A DNA stretch of 64,000 bases from Actinophytocola sp035634895. Its GTDB lineage: Bacteria > Actinomycetota > Actinomycetes > Mycobacteriales > Pseudonocardiaceae. Shown piece after piece: positions 57,273 through 64,000 of this stretch (position 1 is the first letter of the stretch; each line of letters opens with the position of its first letter). Below the pieces are notes generated by a model, which worked only from the letters and a program-made list of their open reading frames with translations, did not search any database and was not told the origin of the DNA. A program made the translations under genes and the position numbers. Where the stretch lies: assembly GCF_035634895.1 (NCBI RefSeq), contig NZ_DASQCC010000161.1:3376-67375 (forward strand). Reading direction: 5' to 3'.

Positions 57273-58376
57273 ATGCGGTTCGACCAGGACAACCTCGCGG
57301 CGTTCGCCCGCGGCTGCGACGTGCTCGGCGCCGGCGGCGGAGGCCCGGCCGGCCAGTCGTTGCCGCTGGCGTTACACGCGGTGGCCGAGCACGGTCCGGT
57401 GCGGGTGGTCGAGCTGTCCGACCTGCCGGAGGACGAGCTGGTCATGCCCTGCGCGCACCTCGGCGCCCCGGACGTGTCCGTCGAGCGCATCGGCACCGGC
57501 CGCGAGTCGGTCGGCATCCGCCGCCAGGTGGAGGAGCACTTCGGCCGCAGGGTCGCGGCCCTGATGTGCACCGAGGTGGGCGGGTACAACGGCCCCGGCT
57601 CGGTGGCCCTCGCCGCCCACGCCGGCCTGCCGCTGCTGGACGCCGACGGCATGGGCCGCGCGTTTCCCGGTGTGGAGCAGGTCGCCATGCAGGTCGCCGG
57701 CATCACCGCGAGCCCGTCGGTGCTCGCCGACGAGCACGACCGCGTGGTCATGGTGCGTGCCGAGTCCGGCGAGTGGCTGGAACGCCTGGCACGCCAGGTA
57801 ACGAGCGCGTTCGGCGACCGCGCGGTGACCAGCGAGTACGTGATGACCGTCGGCCAGGCCGCCGGCGCCGTGGTCCACGGGACGATCAGCACGGCGACGA
57901 GCATCGGCCGCGTCCTCGACGAGTGCGCGCGTGCCGGGTCGTCCACGACGGCCGCGGTCGACCGGCTCGCCGAGGAGTTCGAGGGGGTCCGGCTCGCGGA
58001 GTGCCGGGTCACCCGGGTGCAGCCGGTGAAGAACGTGGCGACGGCGACGGTGGCCACCAACTCCCGCCGCACGGCGCTGCTGGAGGGCGTCAACCGCGAC
58101 GAGGGCCGCTGGCTGCGGCTGGAGGCCGGGCACGAGTACCACGCGGTGCTCGAGGACGGCGAGCTGCGCGCCACGGTCCCGGACATCATCACCGTGTTCG
58201 ACGTGCACAGCGGGGAACCGGTGCCGGTGCAGGAGCTGCGCTACGGGCTCCGCGTGGTGGTGCTGGCCCTGCCCAGCCCGCCGCTGTGGCGCTCCCCCGC
58301 CGCACTCGAGCTCGTCGGGCCACGGGCCTTCGGCCTCGCCCTCGACTACACCCCGCTGACGGTGGACCATGCCTGA
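57273..58376 (+). CDS. DUF917 family protein (first copy)
   Basis: A 367-residue DUF917 protein, identified by the N-terminal Gly-rich CDVLGAGGGGPAG, the PVRVVEL strand, CTEVGGYNG, LPLLDADGMGRAFPGVEQ and the C-terminal ELVGPRAFGLALDYTPL. DUF917 proteins occur with hydantoinase/oxoprolinase-type proteins and probably form two-subunit enzymes for cyclic amides. The ATG at 57273 appears leaderless; the 3' end overlaps the next gene by 8 bp. The second copy at 62816 is more typical in its first loop (GTGGGGDPY). Confidence 0.85.
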   Translation: MRFDQDNLAAFARGCDVLGAGGGGPAGQSLPLALHAVAEHGPVRVVELSDLPEDELVMPCAHLGAPDVSVERIGTGRESVGIRRQVEEHFGRRVAALMCTEVGGYNGPGSVALAAHAGLPLLDADGMGRAFPGVEQVAMQVAGITASPSVLADEHDRVVMVRAESGEWLERLARQVTSAFGDRAVTSEYVMTVGQAAGAVVHGTISTATSIGRVLDECARAGSSTTAAVDRLAEEFEGVRLAECRVTRVQPVKNVATATVATNSRRTALLEGVNRDEGRWLRLEAGHEYHAVLEDGELRATVPDIITVFDVHSGEPVPVQELRYGLRVVVLALPSPPLWRSPAALELVGPRAFGLALDYTPLTVDHA

Positions 58377-59847
58377 CCACAGCTACCGCCTCGGGATCGC
58401 CCTGGACGGCGACCACGTCTCCGGCGCGCTCGCGGACGCCGACGGCGACATCGTCGCGGTCACCACCCACCGCCTGGACGGCTGCCCGACGCCCGACGGG
58501 GCGGTGACCGCGGTGCTGTACTCGTTCCTCGCGAACGGCGGCGCCGTGCGGAAGATCGACCGCGTCGCGTTCGCCATCAGCGAGCTCGACAAGTACGTGG
58601 TCTTCCCGCAGCAGGCCAGCGCGGACCACCACCCGTGGAGCGACGTGCTCGGCCCGATCGCGGTCCTCCGGCTCGGCGCGGCGACCACCGCGGTGCCGCC
58701 GCTCGCGTTGTGGCCACGGGACTTCCGCGACCAGGTCGTACTGGCCAGCACGACCGTCGCGGGCGGCGCCCGGTTGGACGGGACCGAGCTCGAACCCCTG
58801 GACGAGGACGCGCTGACCGACTTCGCGCGGTCGGTCGCCGGCCGGGTGAAGGCCGTCGCGGTCACCGGCGTCTTCGCCACCCTCACCCCCGACCACGAGC
58901 TGGCCGCGGCGGCGATCCTGGAGCGGGAGCTCGGCGGCGTGCCGCTCGTGCTGTCGCACGAGATCGGCGGCAACGGGCTGCTGGAACGGGAGAACGCCAC
59001 CGTGCTCCAGGCGGCGCTGACCCTGCCGGCGGGCCGGGACGCCGCGAAGCTGCAGGACATGCTGGTACAGCACGATCTCGGGCACGCCGAGGTGTTCTTC
59101 GCCCGCAACGACGGGACGATCGCGGCGATCGACCACGCGGCGACGCACCCGCTGGCGCTGTACGGCGGCTCGGCCGCGGCGACGGTCCGCGGTGCCGCGC
59201 GCCTCGCGGGCGAGCAGGACGCGTTGGTGGCGCTGACCAACGGATGCGGTGTCGTGCACGCGGTCTGCGCGGTCACGGCCGGGCAGCCGAGGCTGACCGC
59301 CGGGCACACGACGATCGCCGGGGTGCCCACCAGCCTGCGGGTCATCGCGCGGGTGCCGGTACGGGCGGCGGAGCCCACCACGGTCGACGTCCGCGCGATG
59401 ACCGAGGCCGTCGACCGCGCCAAGATCGCGCCGGGAGACCTGCCGCTGCTGCTGGGCGGTCCCGGTGCGGAGGACCTGGCGACCGCGCTGCCGTTGCGGC
59501 TCACGGGCACGCTTGGCGTGCGGTGCCCACCGTGGGCCTCGGCCGCGGCGGCGGTCGGGGTGGCGACGGCGCCGGTCGGCGGCGAGGCCGAGCGGATCAT
59601 GCCGGTACGCGGGGCCGAGGAATCGATGCGCTCGATCCGCGAGGCGGTCAGCGAGACGGCCCGCGCCGCGGCGGTGCGGGCGGGCGCGGATCCCCAGCGG
59701 GCCAGGACGAAGCTCATCGAGGAGACGCCGCTGAGCTACCTGTCCGAGCCGGCGGTGGCGTTGCGGGCCCGCGCGGAGGGACCACCCCGCCCGGGCGTCG
59801 CCACGGTCGCCGGCGACCCGGGCACCCGGCGTGTGGCGACACGATGA
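58369..59847 (+). CDS. Hydantoinase/oxoprolinase-like protein, degenerate copy
   Basis: A 492-residue relative of the HyuA/oxoprolinase N-terminal family, shown by HEIGGNGLLERENATVLQAAL, ARNDGTIAAIDHAATHPLALYGGSAA and IEETPLSYL. The ATP-binding DVGGTNTD loop present in the second copy at 61219 is replaced by GIALDGDHVSG, and the DVGGTTTD motif in mid-protein is also lost (NGCGVVHAV). It has therefore probably lost ATPase/kinase chemistry and serves as a structural partner or has a new role. It overlaps the first DUF917 gene. Confidence 0.8.
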   Translation: MPDHSYRLGIALDGDHVSGALADADGDIVAVTTHRLDGCPTPDGAVTAVLYSFLANGGAVRKIDRVAFAISELDKYVVFPQQASADHHPWSDVLGPIAVLRLGAATTAVPPLALWPRDFRDQVVLASTTVAGGARLDGTELEPLDEDALTDFARSVAGRVKAVAVTGVFATLTPDHELAAAAILERELGGVPLVLSHEIGGNGLLERENATVLQAALTLPAGRDAAKLQDMLVQHDLGHAEVFFARNDGTIAAIDHAATHPLALYGGSAAATVRGAARLAGEQDALVALTNGCGVVHAVCAVTAGQPRLTAGHTTIAGVPTSLRVIARVPVRAAEPTTVDVRAMTEAVDRAKIAPGDLPLLLGGPGAEDLATALPLRLTGTLGVRCPPWASAAAAVGVATAPVGGEAERIMPVRGAEESMRSIREAVSETARAAAVRAGADPQRARTKLIEETPLSYLSEPAVALRARAEGPPRPGVATVAGDPGTRRVATR

Positions 59848-59905
59848 CCGACCTCCCGAGACGCACTCCGCCGAACCCCGTCCAACACCGAAGGGAACCG
59901 ACCTG

Positions 59906-61219
59906 ATGCTGGGGGCAGACGACTACGCGCTCGAACGTGTGCCGGACCGCGCGCGCTACGCGTGGTGGACCGTTGCCGTACAACGGTTCGGGCAGCTGTC
60001 GGACCTGACCGTCTTCCTGCTCGGCGCCACGCTCGGCGCCGGGATGTCATTCTGGGGCGCGTTCTGGTCGCTGACCCTCGGCTCGGTGATCCTCGAGCTG
60101 GTCGCGATCTTCGCCGGCATCGCGGGTGTCCGGGAAGGACTGTCCACCTCGGTCCTCGCGCGCTGGACCGGCTTCGGCCGGTTCGGCTCCGCCCTGATCG
60201 GACTCGTCGTCGCGATCAGCCTCGTCGGCTGGTTCGGCATCCAGAACGCGATCTTCGCCGAGGGCCTGCACACCCTGATGAACGGCGTGCCCGTGTGGGT
60301 CTGGTCGATCGTGACCGGGCTCGTGGTGACCGCACTCGTGGTCTACGGCTTCCGCTGGATGGCCTGGGTCGCCTACGTCACCGTCCCGGCGTTCCTGCTG
60401 CTGGCCGGCTGGTCGGTGATCGGCGAGTTCACCAAGCACAGCTTCGGCGACCTGCTCGGCACGCAACCGTTCGGCGAGCCCATGTCCATCGCCACCGGCG
60501 CGACGATCGTGGCCGGCTCCTACATCGCCGGCGCGGTGCTCACCCCCGACATGACCCGGTTCAACCGCAGCTCTTCCGACGTCGTGAAGCAGACGGTCGT
60601 CTCGATCACCCTGGGCCAGTACGTGCTCGGCCTGATCGGCGTGCTCCTCGCCTACGCGATCAGGGAGGCCGACGTGGTGCAGATCTTCGCGGCCACGTCC
60701 GGCGTACTGGGGATCATCATCCTCGTGTCGGCCACCGTGAAGATCAACGACTGGAACCTGTACAGCTCCTCGCTCGGGTTCGTCAACACCCTGTCCACCC
60801 TGTTCGGTCTGCGGCTCAACCGGGTGGTGGCGACCGTCGCGATCGGCGTGGTCGGGACGGCGCTCTCCGCGGCGGGCATCCTGGACCGGTTCGCCGACTT
60901 CCTCACCGTGCTCGGCGTCGCGATGCCACCGATCGCCGGCATCATGGTCGCCGAGTACTTCGTCGTGCGCCGCTGGCGCCCGGCACTCGACGAGGCCCGC
61001 GCCGCCGGGCGACTGCCGGCGACCGAGCCGGGCTGGGTGCCGGCAACGCTGGTGATCTGGGCCGGGGCCGCGGTGCTCGGCTGGTGGACCGAGCACGTGC
61101 AGTTCGGCATCCCCGCCCTCACCTCCCTCGCGGTGGCGGGCGTCGCGTACGTGGCCGCGGGCAAGGCCGGCCTGGTGCGTGGCACGCGAGAGCTGCCCGT
61201 CGCGGAGGCGACCTCCTGA
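59906..61219 (+). CDS. NCS1-family nucleobase/hydantoin permease (cytosine permease-like)
   Basis: A 437-residue transporter with 12 hydrophobic segments and NCS1 landmarks: GATLGAGMSFWGAFWSLTLG in helix 1, SLVGWFGIQNAIFAEG, and VLTPDMTRFNRSSSD before helix 7. It imports a pyrimidine, hydantoin or similar ring compound with cations. The ATG at 59906 is chosen from AAGGGAA upstream; the intergenic gap is 58 bp. It supplies the substrate for the DUF917/hydantoinase enzymes on either side. The specific substrate is unknown. Confidence 0.9.
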   Translation: MLGADDYALERVPDRARYAWWTVAVQRFGQLSDLTVFLLGATLGAGMSFWGAFWSLTLGSVILELVAIFAGIAGVREGLSTSVLARWTGFGRFGSALIGLVVAISLVGWFGIQNAIFAEGLHTLMNGVPVWVWSIVTGLVVTALVVYGFRWMAWVAYVTVPAFLLLAGWSVIGEFTKHSFGDLLGTQPFGEPMSIATGATIVAGSYIAGAVLTPDMTRFNRSSSDVVKQTVVSITLGQYVLGLIGVLLAYAIREADVVQIFAATSGVLGIIILVSATVKINDWNLYSSSLGFVNTLSTLFGLRLNRVVATVAIGVVGTALSAAGILDRFADFLTVLGVAMPPIAGIMVAEYFVVRRWRPALDEARAAGRLPATEPGWVPATLVIWAGAAVLGWWTEHVQFGIPALTSLAVAGVAYVAAGKAGLVRGTRELPVAEATS

Positions 61220-62823
61220 TGCGCGTCGGCATCGACGTGGGCGGCACCAACACCGACGCCGTCCTGGTGGCCGGCCGGCGGGCCGAGGAGGTGCGGGTGG
61301 TGGCCGCGGTGAAGACGCCGACGACCAGTGACGTCACCGCCGGCGTGGTCACCGCCATCGGCGCGCTGCTGCGGGACGCGCCGGCGGGGTTCCACCCGGA
61401 CGAGATCACCGCGGTGATGATCGGCACCACCCACTTCACGAACGCCGTCGTCCAGGCACGCGACCTGACGCCGACCGCGGTGATCCGCCTCGGGTTGCCG
61501 GCGACGGCCGCGCTTCCCCCGCTGACCGGTTGGCCGGACCGATTACGCACGGCCGTCGGCGACCGGGTCCACCTGTGCCGCGGCGGCTACGAGTACGACG
61601 GCAGCGAACTGTCCTCCTTGGAGCCGGCGGAACTACGCCGCATCGCGGGCGGGCTGGCCGCGGCTGGTGTCCGCTCGGTCGCGGTGTCCTCGGTGTTCGC
61701 GCCGGTGAACGGCGCCATGGAACAGGAGGCGGCGGAGATCCTGCGTGCCGAGGTGCCCGGGCTGCGGGTGTCGTGCTCCCACGAGTTCGGGCGGATCGGG
61801 CTGCTGGAAAGGGAGAACGCCACGGTCCTCAACGCGGCGCTGGTCGACCTGGCCGACCGGCTGGCCGACGCGCTGACCGCCGCCCTTGCCGAGGCCGGCA
61901 TCACCGCTCCCCTGCTGCTGAGCCAGAACGACGGCACGCTGATGGACATCGAGCACTGCCGCCGGTTCCCGGCCGCCACGTTCGCGTCCGGCCCGACGAA
62001 CTCCATGCGCGGCGCCGGTTTCCTGTCCGGCGTGGCCGACTGCGCGGTGATCGACGTCGGCGGCACCACGACCGACGTCGGCATCCTCGCCGGCGGCTTT
62101 CCCCGCGAGGCGCCCGCGATCACCGACATCGCGGGCATCCGCACGAACTGGCGCATGCCCGACGTGCTGTCGCTGGGCATCGGCGGCGGCAGCCGGGTCC
62201 GCCACTTCTCCGACGGCGAGCGGACCACGGTCGGCCCCGACAGCGTCGGCTACCGGATCGACACGAACGCGCTGGTGTTCGGCGGTGACACCCTCACGCT
62301 GACCGACGTCGCCGTCGCCGCCGGGCTGGCCCGGGTCGGCACGACCACCGCCCTGGTCCGGCGCTTCGACGACACGCGGGCGCGGGCGGTGCTGGCCGAG
62401 GTGAACGAGCGGATCGCCGACGCGGTGGACCGGATGCGGGTGTCCCCGGAGCCCCTGCCGGTCGTGCTGGTCGGCGGCGGCAGCGTAGTACTGCCGGATG
62501 TGTTGCCCGGCCTGCCCGACGTGCGGCGCCCGGCCCACGCGGACGTCGCGAACGCGATCGGCGCGGCGATCGCGAAGGTCGGCGGTGAGCTGGACCGGGT
62601 CGTCCGGGTGTCGGACGACACCCGCGCCGCCGTGCTGGCCGAGGCGAGGGCGGAGGCGATCGCCCGCGCGGAGTCGGCCGGCGCCCGGCCGGGCAGCGTC
62701 GAGATCGTGGAGATCGACGAGGTGCCGCTCGCGTACCTGCCGGGCGGCGCGACCCGGGTACGGGTGAAGGCAGTCGGCGACCTGGATCTGGACCGGGTTC
62801 CGGTGGGAGTGCCCCGTGCGTGA
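61219..62823 (+). CDS. Hydantoinase/oxoprolinase family protein (HyuA type)
   Basis: A 534-residue ASKHA-fold enzyme with the N-terminal GIDVGGTNTDAVLV phosphate loop, IGTTHFTNAVVQ, HEFGRIGLLERENATVLNAAL, LLSQNDGTLMD, the second nucleotide motif VIDVGGTTTDVGIL, and GIGGGSRV. It corresponds to the ATP-dependent hydantoin/oxoproline-type ring-opening subunit. The ATG shares its A with the permease stop (TGATG), and the stop overlaps the DUF917 gene by 8 bp. It is the intact counterpart of the degenerate copy at 58369. Confidence 0.9.
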   Translation: MRVGIDVGGTNTDAVLVAGRRAEEVRVVAAVKTPTTSDVTAGVVTAIGALLRDAPAGFHPDEITAVMIGTTHFTNAVVQARDLTPTAVIRLGLPATAALPPLTGWPDRLRTAVGDRVHLCRGGYEYDGSELSSLEPAELRRIAGGLAAAGVRSVAVSSVFAPVNGAMEQEAAEILRAEVPGLRVSCSHEFGRIGLLERENATVLNAALVDLADRLADALTAALAEAGITAPLLLSQNDGTLMDIEHCRRFPAATFASGPTNSMRGAGFLSGVADCAVIDVGGTTTDVGILAGGFPREAPAITDIAGIRTNWRMPDVLSLGIGGGSRVRHFSDGERTTVGPDSVGYRIDTNALVFGGDTLTLTDVAVAAGLARVGTTTALVRRFDDTRARAVLAEVNERIADAVDRMRVSPEPLPVVLVGGGSVVLPDVLPGLPDVRRPAHADVANAIGAAIAKVGGELDRVVRVSDDTRAAVLAEARAEAIARAESAGARPGSVEIVEIDEVPLAYLPGGATRVRVKAVGDLDLDRVPVGVPRA

Positions 62824-63886
62824 GATCGGGTTTTCGGATGTCGACGACATCGCCCGCGGCGCGGGCATCCTGGGCACCGGCGGCGGCGGCGACCCGTATC
62901 TGGGCAAACTCCTGGCCGAGGCGGCGATCACCCGACACGGCCCGGTCACCGTCGTGACGATCGAGGAGGTTCCACCGGACGCGGTGGTCGTGCCGGTCGC
63001 GATGCTCGGCGCACCGACCGTGAGCCAGGAGAAACTGCCCAACGGCACCGAGACACTGACCGCGCTGCGCGCGCTCGAGGACGCGACGGGGGTCGCGGCG
63101 ACCCACGTGGTGCCGATCGAGATCGGCGGGATGAACTCGCTGATCCCGCTCGCACTGGCCGCGGAGACCGGACTGCCGGTCGTCGACGGCGACGCGATGG
63201 GACGCGCGTTCCCCGAGGCACAGATGGTGCTGCCGACACTGGCCGGCATCCCGACCAGCCCGATGGCGGTGGCCGACGACAAGGGCAACACGATGGTGCT
63301 CCGGACGGCGTCGAACCTGTGGGCGGAGCGGATAGCGCGTGCGGCGTGCGTCGCCACCGGGTGCTCGGTGTTCACGGCGGACACGATGATGACGGGGGCG
63401 CAGCTCCCCGACGGCCTGGTGGCCGGCACGATCACGCTGGCGCAGCGACTGGGCGCGGCGGTGCGGACGGCGCGAGCCGCGCACACCGACCCGGCGGACG
63501 CGGTGGCCGCACTGGTCGAGGGCGTCCGCCTGGCGACGGGAAAGGTGGTGGACGTGCACCGGGCGACGACGGGCGGCTTCGCACGGGGGACGGCGACCAT
63601 CGCGGGCACGGGGACGGAGTTGCGCCTGTCCTTCCAGAACGAGTACCTGCTCGCCGAACGCGACGGCGACCCGGTGGCCACGACGCCGGACCTGATCTGC
63701 GTCCTGGAGACCGACACCGGCGAACCCGTCACGACCGAGACCATGCGTTACGGCAACCGGGTCACGGTGCTCGGCATCCCCACCGATCCCCGGTGGACCA
63801 CGCCGGCCGGGCTGCGGCTCGTGGGGCCGCGTTACTTCGGCTACGACCTCGACTACCGGCCCCTTGCCCAACCGCAGGAGAACTGA
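62816..63886 (+). CDS. DUF917 family protein (second copy)
   Basis: A 356-residue DUF917 protein: GAGILGTGGGGDPYLGKLL, VPVAMLGAPTVSQEKLPNG, VPIEIGGMNSLIPL, LPVVDGDAMGRAFPEAQM and the C-terminal LRLVGPRYFGYDLDY. The GTG at 62816 overlaps the hydantoinase gene by 8 bp, so they are a translationally coupled pair and probably form a complex. The 114 bp after the stop up to the window end are non-coding, with CGCTCCGC-type repeats. Confidence 0.88.
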   Translation: MREIGFSDVDDIARGAGILGTGGGGDPYLGKLLAEAAITRHGPVTVVTIEEVPPDAVVVPVAMLGAPTVSQEKLPNGTETLTALRALEDATGVAATHVVPIEIGGMNSLIPLALAAETGLPVVDGDAMGRAFPEAQMVLPTLAGIPTSPMAVADDKGNTMVLRTASNLWAERIARAACVATGCSVFTADTMMTGAQLPDGLVAGTITLAQRLGAAVRTARAAHTDPADAVAALVEGVRLATGKVVDVHRATTGGFARGTATIAGTGTELRLSFQNEYLLAERDGDPVATTPDLICVLETDTGEPVTTETMRYGNRVTVLGIPTDPRWTTPAGLRLVGPRYFGYDLDYRPLAQPQEN

Positions 63887-64000
63887 GCCTTCCCGGGCCC
63901 TCCTGGGTGCTTTTGGGCGGCCGAACCAGAACCGGACTTCGCGACCGGCCCCGCTCCGCCGCCTCGCCGCCTCGCTCCGCCCCGGCTTCGCTTCGCGTTG

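Overview
The window is very GC-rich DNA with tightly packed, often overlapping genes, many GTG starts and actinomycete-type families: a mycothiol-type TIGR03086 protein, DUF6295, a SpoIIE/RsbW-type signalling protein, PucR and free-standing biosynthetic enzymes. It most likely comes from the chromosome of a filamentous actinomycete, probably Pseudonocardiales (Lentzea, Saccharothrix or Actinosynnema-like). The family assignment is inference. I saw no rRNA, tRNA, CRISPR array or insertion sequence.

Layout. (1) 1-11.6 kb, minus strand: a peptide-scavenging operon with a class C serine hydrolase, a peptide-binding lipoprotein, a Dpp/Opp-type ABC transporter (one gene fuses permease and ATPase), a prolyl-oligopeptidase/beta-lactamase-fold fusion, an M20 peptidase and a GNAT protein cut by the window edge. 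A divergent TetR gene at 11.8 kb has a leaderless-looking promoter with a palindrome in its spacer. (2) 12.4-20.6 kb: a multidomain sensor kinase/regulator/phosphatase with a STAS anti-sigma-antagonist, a methyltransferase, signal peptidase II, an ATP-dependent DNA ligase and an epimerase. (3) 20.6-50.8 kb: a specialised-metabolite gene cluster. (4) 51.5-57.2 kb: DUF6295 plus dienelactone hydrolase, a secreted GH35 beta-galactosidase behind a LacI/CebR-type palindrome, and a PucR regulator. (5) 57.3-63.9 kb: a catabolic operon with two DUF917/hydantoinase-type pairs and an NCS1 permease.

The cluster in region 3 is the most interesting part. 4-Hydroxymandelate synthase (43.2 kb), a hydroxymandelate-oxidase-type flavoenzyme (22 kb) and a phenylglycine-type aminotransferase (20.6 kb) together form the known route from 4-hydroxyphenylpyruvate to 4-hydroxyphenylglycine. 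No modular NRPS is present. Instead, about 20 minus-strand genes running from 50.75 to 31.1 kb, nearly all translationally coupled, encode acyl-activating enzymes, discrete acyl carrier proteins, several ketosynthases (one fused to an ACP), a free-standing condensation-type protein, E1 alpha/beta thiamine enzymes, an ATP-grasp ligase, a P450, a methyltransferase, a phytanoyl-CoA-type dioxygenase, a DUF3050 protein and an exporter. Inside this operon, at 37132-37233, sits a 33-codon gene too short for usual gene callers. It encodes tandem x-x-Asp-Lys-Pro units and is followed by a 13-bp-stem hairpin.

My reading, which is inference, is that the locus may join a ribosomal repeat peptide to a phenylglycine-type amino acid and/or an acyl chain. 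The general logic resembles pheganomycin (ATP-grasp ligase, repeat precursor, phenylglycine-derived amino acid), but the additional ketosynthase/ACP/condensation machinery is not part of that precedent as I know it.
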